Assembly (NCBI GenBank): GCA_021464245.1 | Contig: JADCRB010000095.1 | Location: 62,001 to 126,000 of the forward strand | Length of the DNA stretch: 64,000 nt | Reading direction: 5' to 3' | Source of the DNA: Carallia brachiata | Taxonomy: Eukaryota > Streptophyta > Magnoliopsida > Malpighiales > Rhizophoraceae | Shown here: positions 48,801 through 61,930 of the stretch, piece after piece | Layout: each line of letters opens with the position of its first letter | Position numbering within the stretch: position 1 is the first letter of the stretch | Translations under genes and position numbers: made by a program | Notes under the pieces: model-generated | Databases searched by the model: none | What the model was told of the DNA's origin: nothing | The model's input: the letters and a program-made list of their open reading frames with translations, nothing else

Positions 48801-48986
48801 AATTATTTATATTTTTATTTATAACAATAATTATATCTTTTGTAATAAAAATTTACGTTTTATTTTTTTGTTGTAAAAAATGTAATTGTAGTTGTAATAT
48901 GATCAAATTGTACGACAAAAATCGTATGTCCATGTAATAATGTTCGCCACAAAATGTATGTGTTTGTGTATGTACACACATATGCT
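42851..48986. other. AT-rich intergenic DNA with possible exon and MITE debris
   Basis: No intact gene. AT-rich stretches at 44630-44970 and about 45790-46420 begin and end with GTGTTTGG-type motifs (right end AACCAAACACTT near 46400), suggesting non-autonomous DNA transposons. The frame at 47657-48010 is unrecognised. Confidence 0.35.
44100..44490 (-). other. Two possible exons of an unrecognised gene remnant
   Basis: On the minus strand, a frame reading FGLYMPFDNENVLANADDIE ends at a good donor (G|GTATGC, about 44405-44410). About 270 bp further on, a TTTTCAG acceptor precedes LKDFFKGLRFIA and a stop (about 44143-44096). The combination looks spliced, but I cannot name the family and see no further exons. 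Low confidence. Confidence 0.25.
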
Positions 48987-49462
48987 GATGTCCAGCAAGT
49001 TAGAAGTTTTTTTTGTTAATTTATTTATCAAAAGTTTAAATATAAGAGAAGTGTCCCGTCTTATAATTAAAGAGCATGCATGAATTACCATAAATTTATA
49101 TAAATTACGTGTTACCTACCCACAAAAAATTTCGAAAACAGCCAGCATGAATTATTACAATGCTTGTATCAATGAATTATGGCCAATACTTGATTTGCAA
49201 TTGTTGGCGGTAGCAACATTAGGGATAGGAGGATGTCTAGCTTGTTAGAATTGTTTTCCTTCTTTTTTTATCCATCAAAAGTTTAGGAATAGGAAGAGTA
49301 TCCTTATCCTATAGTTAAAGAGTGTCTACGAATTATCATGAATTTATAAAACTTACATATTACTTATTTACAAGAGATAGGTAGCGTTAATTATTACCGT
49401 TCTTGTATCAATGAATTATGGCCAATACTTGAACTGCAATTATTAGCAGTTGCAACATTAGA
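48987..49462. repeat. Direct tandem duplication of about 235 bp
   Basis: 48987-49222 and 49232-49462 share GATGTC-AGC, TATCA-TCAAAAGTTTA, AATGAATTATGGCCAATACTTGA (as shorter blocks) and GTTGCAACATTAG-type ends in the same order. Identity looks like 70-80%. Non-coding. Confidence 0.75.
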
Positions 49463-50897
49463 AAAGTGTAGGTAAAAAGATCAATTTCAGCCAATCCCAT
49501 TTTAGTAAAACATCAAATGCACTGGCAGATCAGTGTGGAGAGATATTTGCCAAGTAGAGCTAAGATCGAAATTGTGGATTGTGAGTGTACATCTTTTTAG
49601 CATGTTGTCTGGGTCCAAGATAGGCCTCTTGCGGTCAGGTTCCCCAATCTTTCGGCTGCATGTTCATCTCATTTAGTTGAATTAATTTATATATCAATTA
49701 TAGTTGCATCATCATTTCAGCTTACTATATATGGTATCATACGAGATTGGTTGACAGAGCCTAAAAACTTATGGTTGAGCTTTGTTTTGTTGGTCAACTA
49801 CTTGATCCTAGGATTTTTATTTCCACTTGCAAGTAGGCAATATATATATTGTATATTCAACAATTGGTTGTTCAACTCTAGACCCGTCAGGAAATTCTTT
49901 CTTCATCATGTATTCATAATTCAATATTTATATGGTCCGTTAGTTATTGGATGTGTTACTAACAAAGTCAACTAAGTTACATAATCATGTCTAATTTCCA
50001 TATGTTTTATTTTGGTTCCAACTGGAGCCGGCCAAGATTGATCCTTTTGACGATCTCATTTCTTGCAACAATGAATAATAAAACAAGGTTCAGCACATTA
50101 GAATAAGATCTTCAAGGTCGCGAAGGTTCTATGGGGAAAGAAAAGCCATGACGATGCATAGATACCCTCTTGGCCTTAATATGGTAACTTAGTGGATAGA
50201 TGGGAATATATTAGACAGGATGGATTTTTTAGTTTTTGGGTTGAGAGGTAAGATAAGATGAGGACCATATGGAGTTATAATAAGGTTAATTTACCATTTT
50301 ATAATATAGATTTGAGTTTCTTCTAGATTGCAAGGAAAGTAGGGATAAGCTAATAAAAGAATTTTGTTTTGTTGAGACATCTTTTAATATTGAAAGGACT
50401 TTTCCACTCAACTAATGTCTTTAAGACCTAAACATCAAGTTTGGGTGTTTGTTTATATGGCCACACCATGAAGTGAGGGGTTCCAACACTCTACTTCGCC
50501 TCACCCTCTCCCTGATGCCCAATGGACTCATTTTAGCTACTAAGTTAGACTGATTAAAAAAAAGCTCTAAGCATAGGAATCATATAATAGATTTGTAACA
50601 CCAATTTCATATCTGATTCCATGGAATTGAGTTGTGGTTATAGTATATTTTGATTGTGAGGTCCATGCTAAGGATCACAATTTCACATAGCTAGTTCATT
50701 AATAATTTTAACTGAAAGTCCACCGCTCTCATTATTAGCACCAATGTAGTTGCAGCCTTCTCCTGTGAGACAAGTACTGTAATGTACTTCAATGATAACA
50801 GCCACAAGCAGTTTGACAGTAAAGGCCTTATCGCCTTCTCTTTGAGGGTTCTCTTTTTTCTTAGAGCTTTTTTTTTTCCTCTTCTAGATTTGTTATT
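49463..50897. other. Intergenic DNA, nothing recognised
   Basis: No recognisable exon. The frame at 49751-49975 has no known motif. Confidence 0.4.
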
Positions 50898-51371
50898 ATG
50901 GCTGAATCATCTCCGAAAGAAACTTATAATTCTGATGAGGAGGCCATTGAGATTGGGATTGAAGAATTGAGATCAGACACGAATTTGAAGTCCGGGTTTG
51001 GTCTCCTTGGGAAGCTCTGGATTGAAAAATTTTTCAACACAAAGGCCCTCTTCAATATCATGACAATGATGTGGAAACCGAAGTGTTACATGGAGGCAAC
51101 GGAATTGGATTATAATCTTTGCTGCTTCTACTTCAAGAGTTCTAAGGATCGGCAGCAGATTATCGATAATACCCCGTGGATTTTTGGTAAACAAGTTCTT
51201 ATTCTGAAAAAACCTCGTTGAAGATGAGCAACCAACCAGAGTTCCATTATTCTGTGTGCCTCTTTTGACAGCCATGGCTTTTGAACGTAAGATTGGAACG
51301 TTCATGGAGGTGGATGAGTCTTCATTGGGTAGTTGCCGGCATTTCCTTCGTTTAAAGGTTGACTTTGACTA
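50898..51371 (+). pseudogene. DUF4283 domain remnant (LINE ORF1-like)
   Basis: An ATG at 50898 opens a frame with GLLGKLWIEKFFNTKALFNI, MTMMWKP, FYFKSSKDRQQIIDNTPWIF and GKQVLILKK. This is the beta-alpha layout of the plant DUF4283 domain found at the N-terminus of LINE ORF1 and zinc-knuckle proteins. After a stop at about 51219 the homology continues in another phase (AFERKIGTFMEVDESSLG, FLRLKVDFD). No CCHC knuckle and no reverse transcriptase follow, so this is a truncated pseudogene. Confidence 0.7.
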
Positions 51372-52016
51372 ATTTTCAAAAAAATATATAAATATATGTA
51401 TATATTTCGTATAAGAGAGTATTGCAACAGCTTCATAATTTTACTAACATTCTTCACATAATGAAAATTCACTATGCAAAGGAAAAAAGAAAATTACTCC
51501 ATCAGGCGTAATTCCAACACCAAACTTCTGGCAATATCATTTTGACTTAAGTACAACAAACATCTTGCAGAGTTATCGCTCGATCGAAGATTTGTTACAT
51601 GAGAAACTAATACAATTACCAAAAAAAAGTTGGAGATGCAAGCAAGAAGTGAATTTAAAAAGAAAAAAAAAGCAATTATTGTAAACTGTGATTCCAAAAC
51701 TATGCCACAAGAGTCTCAGAGCAGTGTCACTATTGAACCTCAAATTCCTGAACAGAGATCAAAGCATAAAAATTAAAAATGAGATGAAAAAGAACATCAC
51801 CTCGTGTGGTCAAGAAAACAAGAACTTCTTAAACTGCCGTCGTATCAAACAAATTAAAATGCAATCTGCTGCTCTATACTTGACTTATCTTATCAAACAA
51901 CGGATGAAGGAGAAGGCAGAAGGACAAAAGTAGAACCAAAGTTGCATTACTGTCATAAGTGCAGAGTCGACTCCAGCTAAGAACAGACAGCTTCCACTTG
52001 CATTTGGCAAACATGC
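51372..52016. other. 3' flank of the AE7-like gene
   Basis: The part next to 52017 is the likely 3' UTR of the AE7-like gene (minus strand). Nothing else was recognised. Confidence 0.4.
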
Positions 52017-54992
52017 TCAAGCATATGATGGAGCCAGGCATTCGTCAACCATATCCACCAGGTTTGGATTTTCCAATGCTGCTGCCACTCGCTCTTTATC
52101 ATTCAGCTGTTTATTAACTGCATTTAACAATAAATAAAAAAAGGTACACAAATGTGGTTTTAATAGATGTGCATTTGTATGCTAAGTCTGCTAGCTTACT
52201 GCTCAAAAAAAAAAATCAAAGTCAGGGAGGGATAAAAAAGAGATGTTATCAATCACTCAGAAAGTGCCTTCTCAAGATACCACTGCTTTGCTAGGACTGT
52301 TAATTCGACAAAATAAAAAGGCAGAACAACGAGTGAAGATACCCAGATAAATGAACTACAGTAATCCTATAAGACGCTAGATAAAACCAACAAATAAGGT
52401 TCTGGGTACATAAGCTGCAGTTGAATTTCTTGCACAGTTTAAAAACCATTACTAACAAAGAAAAGTTGAAATGCTTAGCAGATGCAACTGAATACCTAAA
52501 GAAACATAACACAGCAAGCGACTTCCATCCACTCTAAGGACTGGATGCCCCGCATTTAGCGATTTATAATTTATAAAACTGGTCATATTCTATTGAACTA
52601 TGATCCTCAGTATCTTTGGAGAGATAGGAAGTTTCTTCCATCTACCACTAAAAAAATAAAAATAAAAATAAAAATAAAAAAAGCTCGTATTTTTTTTACA
52701 CCAAGTGAATAGTCTGTACCTGCAGCTTCAGTTGCATGGGTTCCAGGAGCCACCCTAATATCCACCTGAACAAAATCAAGTAGAACATTCAGGAGGGACA
52801 AAATAGGGGAGAGAAAAAGGAGCACCAAACTTTGAAATGTATGGGGCCAAAGGACTGTCAGGACCAGACAGTTGTCAGATCATTGGATTAATTAAACTGT
52901 ACCTTAAAAAACTGTGTCAAACACTTTTACATGGACAAGCTATGGATGCTGGATTAATATAGAAAATGAAGTGAACAAATAGGAATAAGGTTGTTTGGCT
53001 TATTTATTGCAGCCAACCTTACAAGATACGATAAGAACAACACGGTAGGATACAGATTACCAAATGACTAATACAAGTTTAGGAATAAGACACAACTTTT
53101 TTGAACAAAGGGGGCTGAATTGCCTTTTGCACTCCCAAAAGGGTCCCTTCAGGCTTTTCCTATTCTCAATAATTTGTGGATTGCAAGATTGCAACTCATC
53201 TTTCTTTAATCCAAGTCTGGGCTTTTCTCATCATCAACAATTTGTTGAGCAAAACTGCAATTCATCATTCTGTAATCCAAGTCTGTTTGCTACCCATCCC
53301 CCCTCTCCCTTGACTCCAAGTCTCTTCATTGTCCATGTTTCAAACCCATCTTCTAAATTCTAGTCCTCACCCTCTCCTTGACATGATCAGGATCAGCTTT
53401 CAAGCACTTAAAAGCATTACAAGGCACTGCATATACATCTTAGAACCAACACAAAATGGGCCACAGGGGTAGGGGGTTAACACAAGGGTAAAAAACTTTA
53501 CTATCCAGTATCCAAGTAATAGATGATTCCCATCCTCGTCAATCATAAATTGAACTAATCACTTGTAATGCATATATGTCACAAGTGTGCAGAATAAAGT
53601 GTCCCCAACACATAAAACTCCTACCTTGTGAGGTCCAGGGAAGGGCTAGATTACACAACATTACCTTTGTTTTCACGATATGCAAATATTTACCCCATTT
53701 GAACCCAACTTTAATCAAGACGACTAGACAAGCTCAACTTTAGATATCAAATTACAAAATAGCTACACATTGAAACTTAAACACGTAGTAAATCTTTTCT
53801 CTTCAAACTTTCAAACTCCTTCCAACGACATGGTCAAGACCAACTATGGATTTATATCCCAAGTTAAGTAAACTGCTTTAATTATAAGATGCTAACTTTA
53901 ATCCTATTGAAAGAATCACAGCATAGACTATCTGTTGTAAACTCGGAAAATAAATAATAACATACTAGAACACCACATTAATTGGAGAACCTATCCTTCA
54001 TGTTGACAGAAAACAAGCAGGATGGATAACCCCAAAACTTGGAATAGAGTGCATAACCCAATTGAAGGCAATCCTCGAGAAAATAAATTTGACGCACAAG
54101 CATAAATTCCAAGCAAACAAGAACAACAAAGTCTTAATCCCAAGTTTAACTGGGGTCGACTACATGAATCTTTTGTCCTGATTTCGCTCTATTATAAACT
54201 GCACTTGGGGCATAAAAGTCCAAAAAAAAAAAAAAACATCATAATAACAACAAGACTAACACCAAGCATTGTTCTTGCAGGAATTAAGTCCTAAACACTC
54301 CAAAACTGCTTCCTGCAATAAAAACAAAATAAACAACGCTGGAAAATCCTCTAAAATACCTTGTAACGCGAAGGCAGGCTTCTCATGAGTTTGACTCTTA
54401 AGCAGAGACCAATAACAGTTGCCATACTACAATGTTCCACAGTTGGAGTGAATGTTACTCTGTGCAAATCCAATATATTTTACATCACAAATATGTTAAA
54501 CACNAACACATACATACATACATATTAAGCGCTAAGAAAAAAAAAAGGGGGGGGGGCAGAGCCAATAAATAAAAAATAAAAAAAAATGAAAAAAACAAGA
54601 GCAAGACCTGACATAACTATGCTGATCATCAACCTCAATAGCATCTTCAGTGACAACCTTAAGCTCTTCCAAAGAGTAAGGATGCTCTGGGTCCTTTATG
54701 TCTCTTATATGGTTTATGACAAAAGTCAAAGAAAATTCAACAAAATAAAAAATCAAATCAAATCAAATCAAAGAAAGAAAGAAAAACAAAAAGGGTACAG
54801 GGTAATCAAGATTCTAACTTTGTATTAGTTGTAAGAAGAAATTAAAGGAAAAAGGATATCAAAAACTTCGTATTGGTCGATCGGCTCGACGGCGTACTCG
54901 TCGGAGATGGTGGCGGCCGCGCCGCCTCGAACCCTCCTTTCTTTCTTCTCATAGACAATTGGGTTAGCGTTTATAAGCCCAGCTGATACCAT
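52017..54992 (-). CDS. AE7: MIP18-family protein AE7-like, cytosolic Fe-S cluster assembly factor
   Basis: Five exons on the minus strand: 54992-54860, 54713-54608, 54459-54360, 52765-52720 and 52117-52017. They join in phase to 161 codons plus stop, the usual length of plant AE7. [20 protein letters not shown] is the family N-terminus. [48 protein letters not shown] (with the conserved reactive Cys), [14 protein letters not shown] and [20 protein letters not shown] cover the whole DUF59/MIP18 domain. AE7 works with MMS19 and CIA1 in the cytosolic iron-sulfur assembly complex that delivers clusters to DNA polymerases, helicases and other nuclear and cytosolic targets. No frameshift or missing residue is visible. 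The first intron appears U12-type (separate entry). A CT-rich leader lies upstream (about 55000-55150). Confidence 0.93.
54504..54504. other. Single ambiguous base (N)
   Basis: The only N in the window, inside AE7 intron 2, next to a TACA microsatellite. Confidence 0.99.
54714..54859 (-). other. Candidate U12-type (AT-AC class) intron 1 of AE7
   Basis: After exon 1 (...GTTTTTG) the intron begins ATATCCTT, a full match to the U12 AT-AC 5' splice consensus. TTTCTTTGAC, close to the U12 branch site TTCCTTRAC, lies about 12 nt before exon 2. No GT-AG pair gives the conserved Asp-His junction. The 3' border is ambiguous: TCATAA|AC gives AT-AA, while a two-base shift gives AT...AAAC|CAT, ending in AC. 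Both choices encode Asp-His. Confidence 0.65.
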
Positions 54993-57900
54993 TTTTCCTT
55001 TTTTCTTTTTTTTTTGGTTTTCCTATTCTATCTATTTTTCTGTGACTACGAGAAAATGGAAGACAGAGACGGACGGAGACGGAGAGGCGGATAGGTAGGG
55101 GGAGGGATTTCCGGTCGGGCAAGACAGCCACGACCGCAAGAGAAAGAGATGCAGTGGAACAAAGTCCAGTAAGCCCCCACCAACTCAAAATATTTTCGAG
55201 CCCAGGGAATTTTCTTTACCGGCCCAATCCATACATGTAGGTACCTACGCATACTCAAGCCCAATAAATTATGCACAAATACCAACCAACTTTTTGTAGA
55301 TTGGGTAAACAAAAAGAAAAAAAAAACTTTTCAAGACCAAAAAAAATAGCTTTTTGTGGAATGGCTCATAACGTATAAGAATGAGTTCGAATTTCAGTAT
55401 CGTATATTTAAATATTAAAAAAAAAAGTTGTGTAAAAAGTAGGAGAATATAAAAAATAGGCATAGATAGTAAAAAAATTTTAAATTAATATTTAAGGTAA
55501 TATTAAGTATATTTAAAATAATATTAAATATATTTAAAGTTTAATTTTAAAAAAAATTATTATTTTTTTAGAAGCTAACCTCATTCTTATAGTTACTCTA
55601 TAACTATTTTATATATTTTTTAAATAAAACTCTACACAAACATTTATACGGGTATCTATTGTGGCATAAAAAATGATTTAAATTTTTTGGTTTCAGACTG
55701 TCCAATATTCAATTTAATAGACTGATTAATCTGGATTGACTCAGAGAGGACTTTGAAATATGGTAAAAATCTCTTAGTAGACATTTAACGCAAATGCATT
55801 TTCAATAACTCAAATCGAAGACCTCTAATTAAGCGACGACGAATCCTTACTAACCATACCAACTCCTGCTAATAAAAAACAATTTAAATTTAGGGAGTTG
55901 TTATTTACACTCCTTATTAGGTTCATACGGGCACAACAAACCATTGTGGGCTCCATTTTTGCTTTATTACGTCCGTGTAAGGAGTTAAAAGAACAGTGTA
56001 AATGCCTATGGCCTTAAATTTCTGTTATGCGATAATTAGACTGTTTACAACGCAAAGAATATTAACACTTGTACTCTTACATGTCATTGCCCCCTTGGTC
56101 TAGTTTTATTTGAGGAAAAATTAAAATCAGCGTGTGGGCTAGCTTACATTGTTTGTGAACCTTTTTTCTTAATAATAAATAATGTCGAAAGGCCATAAAA
56201 AGAGTATTATATAATATGCTTTGTATTTATATTTTTAGAACCATTTTTCGTGTGGAGATTAAATCTATTAATTTAATGAGCATCGCATAATTGAGGGAAA
56301 AAAAAAACCTTTAGTCCATGTCGAGTGAAGATTTTAATGCTCTAATGACCAAAATTCAATGTAATCAATGAAATTAAAATTTTCTGCAATTTAAAATTGC
56401 TAGTAATATTTTTGAAAATGTTGGATCGTGCATGAACTTTTGCAGCTTAACAACATGTGGACAATTGGCGTGTAACCCACATTATGTTCCAATATTGTAC
56501 ATTACTATGAGAATCTTGTCATCAACTTTACCACACCATATAATCCCATCCCTAGCTAGTTGTTTTCCCGCAAAATTAAAGTAATCAAAGTTATCTGCAT
56601 GTGGTAAATTAGACACGTCGTACAAAGTTTCATATTATTGTACTGCAGTAATTATTAGTTGCCTATTTTTAATCTTTTCAATTTATGATGTCAGCTAATG
56701 CTCAGAAGAATAAATATGTATCTATGTCTACATCTCGTGATATGATGCGCCCAGCTAATAATAGAAAATGTGGGTGTATTTTTGGCGTCAGATTTTTTTT
56801 TTTTTTTTGAAGACAAATTTTATAGTACTTAATAAAAATTATTGATTATTCTCAAAATTTTGTGGAGCTAAATATATATTTAATTCTACTAAATATTTTT
56901 TTGAAGATTTAAACTTATGATCTATCTATTTAATTAGTGTAAAGGAAAAACTTATCCTTAATCTTAACTTCCACATGGCAAGTTTTTAAAATTTTTTTAA
57001 TTTCCTAAATTATATTTTCTAGCCAAAACTTTAATATTATTGCCTGATATGTAACTTCATTATATATATAATTAAAACCTCATTATTGCTTATCTATAAA
57101 TTATGTTCTTTCATTTTTTTTCATTATTCACATTCAATTTTTGATCCATGTAATATCTTATTATTTTGATGCTAATTTAATAGTATTTATTATTATTATT
57201 ATTAAATTAATAGTAATTATGTCTTTACTGTGAACATTCATACTTGTTTCATATTATTTTGTTACTATTTTAAAATTATTCTTATGAAACTAAATTTTTT
57301 TCCATATATTAATTACTACCATGTCAAGGCAGCAATTGTTTTGTGTTGCTTTTACTTCACCATTATGAAATTGTCAAATTAAGTTAGGTTTAGATTTCAA
57401 TTTTCTTCTTCAAAATTGTAACTCCCCAATCACCATTAACGTAGTCATAATAATCATTGGGAATTTACATTTTTCTTTTATCTTTTACTAGTAATTATTA
57501 TGCAAACAATCTATTGACAGTTATTATTCAACTCCCTTCAATTATTTAGTTCACTAATTACAATTAAATATGATATAAATTTTTTAATATTCTATGGTTA
57601 TGTTTACAATTGGTTATCAAAAATTACAATTCATGATTTTTCAATTCCTATTAAAGAGTTATGGTGACTACAGTAATAGATAATGTTCTAATTATTTTAG
57701 TAATTACAACTTTAATATGACGTAAATATAATATAATATTACAATTGGGTGTAAATTTATAGAATCTATCTCATATTATATGCAATTGAATTTATATAAT
57801 ATCTTTTACTAAATATTATAACCCGTATATCGCACGGGTTCAAATTATATTATCTCGAATCATTGTTTGAAAGACCGAACAATATGTCAACTGATTTTTC

Positions 57901-60900
57901 GTATACTTTTGTTCTAATTGTGGATTGTATTAAATTGTGTAGAACTTTGGATCGATTTTCTTACATTCTTTAATATTGGGTCGTCTAGATTTATTTTATA
58001 GTCCTACGTTACCAAACAAATTGATGGAAATGAGTAAAGGAAAAGCAAAGCTGAGGATGATGGAGATAATGATGAAGAGGGGAAGAGTGGTGAAGGGAGT
58101 GAGGATGAGGAAGAGCATGAGAGCGAGGGAGATGGTGTGGGTAGAGGTGAGAGTGCATCAACAAAGTAAGTTGCTGACTGGCAAATTGAATAGGAGCCAG
58201 GGCCCACACTGTGATGAAACCAAAACATGTCACTGCCATTATTCCCAGCACATGTTTTATTCATTACATGATGGCCTATAATATCACTCCACGCAAGGGA
58301 TACTATACTAATTTGTTATTTACGGACCTGTGTATATAACACGATGGCCTATAATAACTCTCCACACATTTTATCTACAATTGCATATTATGAAGGTTGT
58401 GATGCACCATGAGGCATTAGAACGCATGGTCTTGTAATATGGACTGTTGTTGTCGATATTTTTGAGAAAATAGAGATACTCAAGGAACAAGTAAATTGAG
58501 AATTTGTGAATCCACAAACTTCATTCATATAACAATATTGTCCCAAATAACTTGGTCTTAGTTAACAATTCATTCTGTAACTAGCCGCAAGTGTTAGGAG
58601 AATCAAGTGAAGCAACAAATGATAACAAAAACTACCCCCTAACAAAGTAGGAAGAATTGGGAGATCAATTATTGAGGCATGCAAGGAATTTGGGGTAAAG
58701 TAAGAGGCTCAATGCGTAAAGTTTGAAGTATCCGGTAGAAAGATGAGAAAAGCACCGAGGAAAATTACTACAACAAACAGCTCAATGAAAGTTGTCTAAT
58801 GTAGTAATTTTTGGCCAAATATGAGAGCTCAGTTAAGAAGAAGACCATTAATCTTCACTAAAAGACAAAAGCTCCATATGGGCCTAAGAGGTTTATTACA
58901 AAGCCACAATAAAAGTTATACACAAAATTAGAAGCAAAAAGATCCAAACCATCTATTACAATTGATTTCTAATTTTAACTATTAGTTGCAATAAACTTGC
59001 GTTTATCAAGAAGTGCCAAATATAACAAAAAGTTGATATTTCCTAATTTTTTGCAGCCCTGTAACATATTTGTACGCATAAATGATAAATGATTAAGTAT
59101 AAATGAAGCCGACATTAATATCTGTGGGTGCATAAAACTTTTTCTTCATATAAATAATATGTACCAATATGAAAGTACTTATGTTAGGGGCTTATTCTCT
59201 TTTAATATATTCAAGAAAAAAAAAACCCATGAAAATACATGCAAAAGACATGAGACTCCATAGACTTCTCTAGTATCAAGTTTTCAGTTGACATATTACT
59301 ATTTTTGTGACTTGATGGTCATGATCACATTGGCAAATTGAGAGTTGAACATAATGTATGACATATATTGCTTACCAATGGTTAAAAAATTTCCAAGTAG
59401 CTTGTTATAAATTATTTACTATAATACTTTATATCATTTGCTTGCTACTTTTTGGTTACATATAAAGAATATAACTGGCAGATTCTCATTTATATGAGGG
59501 CGACATTGGCATTTTACCCACCCTCCAAAAGAAAAAATATGTATAATTTATAATAGTTTTAATATGTTGTCCCCTTAAATTTGTGTTTTGCCCCTTATTT
59601 GGAAAAAATAGTATAAAAAAGCTTAAATTTATACTTGTACCTTTACTAAAATTTACATTTTGCTTACACTAAATACAAGGTTGTTGTGTATTTTAAAAAT
59701 ACATTATTTTACTGTTTAAGTTACTGTTTATTAATAAAATAATATTATATTACTCTTTACTATGAAAAAGTTGAAAAAAAATTAACATCTACTTGCCTCT
59801 CTCACACTCCAATTCATGTATCCTCTAAAGAACATTAGACTGCCACAACATTGTTCTTATTGAAAAAAAAAAGATAAATATAGTTTCCTTTTCATAACAT
59901 GGCTCTCGTAAACCTCCCGTTGTTGACAAACGAAACATATCTCCTCCATTTATTAGTATGATATGATCATCATAATGCAAAGTTTGTTTTTCTTTTTTTT
60001 GGATTATTTGTTTCAATTAGTTGAGCGTATTCAACTTGTTAGATATAAAACTCAAGACTCCAGAGTATCTACAATCCATTTTGGATGATTTTTACGTCAA
60101 TGAGCCAATATGACTGTGTTTGCTCCTAATGTTGAGGTTGTTCCTAATGTTGAGGTCATTGATTATGAACATGAAGATATGAGGCACAATGATAAGAATG
60201 ATGAATATAAGGATGATGAATCTAATAATGAGGACATGGTGAATCAACATCTCGGAGAAGCGGTGATGGTCATTGAATACACTGACGATAAATTCATATG
60301 TCAGATGAATATATGCATTATTCAAAAAATTGGTATTATTTTATTATCCAACAATCATGTTGTCTTCAACTTAAATGATTCTTTAAGATATTTGTGTTAC
60401 CTGTTTTAGAAATGAATATAGAAACTAAATTTTATATCTATGATACTATCATTTAATAGTAGTAGAATAAATTTTTAAAATTGACTTTTACTCTAGTATC
60501 TGATTTTCTAATATTTCATTTAAACATTTTCTTTTCAATGATCTTTGGATTGAAAATCCAAAATAACTTGGCAAGTAACCTAAAAAAAATCAATCCATGT
60601 TTATATCATCACATGTAACTGATGGTCGATGTACGTGACGGTTTACGACAACCCGCCGAATAAGCTTGAAAGAGAAGAGAAGATTTGGTAGCAATCTTTT
60701 TCTCTTAATTTAATTTGTGATTATATTTAATAAGTCACCGATCTACTTTTGAGAATCAAATTTTAAATATCTATTCCACTGCGATTTTATTCGATGCATG
60801 ACCATTTTGATTGCTAACAAATATAAGGGTCAAATTATTTTAATTTCAATAAAATTGGTTGTAAAATTAATGTTTTGATTAAGTGTACAATTCATCTATT

Positions 60901-61514
60901 CTGGATCAAAACAGCATGCATAGAATCTAATTAGTAGCAATAGAAGTTTAGGATCAAATAAAAAATATAGAATATGACAAAAATTGTGTTGCCTTGCGAA
61001 TGCAGTAATATGATTGATTTAATTTAACTTAATTAATAAATTTTCATATATCACCGTCCTATCAAGGGAAATTAATTTTTTGTCTATTAGGGGACTCATT
61101 AGGTCATGAACTACACAATAAGGATAGCTTCCCCTCCCGTAAATCCTATGCCCTCTCTTCACAACAGTAGAACTCAAGGCGTCTAGAATAGAAGTCTGAA
61201 TTCTAATCACCGGGTGTCCTTTGAAGGACTATTATTAAGAAAATTCTGAAAAATCTTGGAATACTTTTTATTATTTGGATTCAGCATACCTTCGAAAGTT
61301 ATTTCACCAACACCTCTTATCGCAATGATATATTTTTATTGCTTTTCATTTATTATGTGTTAAGTTAAAAGTTGTTTTAACCAAGGAAAAAAAAAACCAT
61401 TGAAGCATACAAAACTAACTTGAAAAACCTCAAAATTTAAAAAAGAAATTGAATGTTATAAGATTATGCATTTATTAAACCACAACTAAGAATCTATAAA
61501 TTCTTCATGGTTAC
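54993..61514. other. Long intergenic stretch, no firm gene
   Basis: 54993-55200 is the likely AE7 5' UTR and promoter. The rest is AT-rich. At 57976-58281 a short GC-richer block holds open frames on both strands. One minus-strand phase is hydrophobic (ALMLFLILTPF, LPLFIIISIILSFAFPLL) with many C-ending codons, which may be a membrane-protein gene scrap. A small acidic frame at 60110-60409 is unrecognised. Confidence 0.35.
57820..57840. repeat. Perfect 7-bp stem palindrome AACCCGT...ACGGGTT
   Basis: AACCCGT-ATATCGC-ACGGGTT is a GC-rich hairpin in very AT-rich DNA. Such short hairpins occur near the ends of some plant non-autonomous elements; no element could be delimited here. Confidence 0.5.
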
Positions 61515-61930
61515 ATTCACAATAGTAAAAATTTAGATGAGATGTTATTTTTTTAAAAGAATTCTTTTGACAAATTTGGTTTAGACTACCTAACTAAAAA
61601 TAAGTCTAATCCCACCAAAAAAAGAAAAAAGAAAAATGTTGTATCATGTTTTATTGTCATAAAAAGGACACAAATCTCTTAGAAGACCCAACAAAATAAG
61701 TTTTTCTGATAACCCCAACAATTCCTATATAAAAAATTATGTGTCATCTTCTAAAGCATGGAGAAAACTTAGTAAACTCAAACAAGTATGAATGGTAAAA
61801 GATTCAATGAAGAAAAATGGTTGTCATAACATTGAAAAACCTAAAAAGAAATGGGTATTAAAATATGTTACATCTTGTTTTATATGTACAAAAGTGCTTA
61901 ATGGCAACATATTTAAAGTAGATGTCATTT
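61515..61930 (+). pseudogene. SIRE-like copia Gag C-terminal fragment, copy 1
   Basis: Parallel to 63590-63984. It retains the LDEML...FFDKFGLDYLTKNK-type segment, degenerate zinc-knuckle DNA and the WVPK-like end, but with deletions and stops. It lies on the plus strand, directly joined at about 61930 to oppositely oriented Gag sequence. Confidence 0.65.

Noticed and set aside
60110..60409. Acidic 99-codon frame as a gene
   Set aside because: A short internal repeat and Asp/Glu/Asn bias, but no recognisable family, promoter or exon structure.
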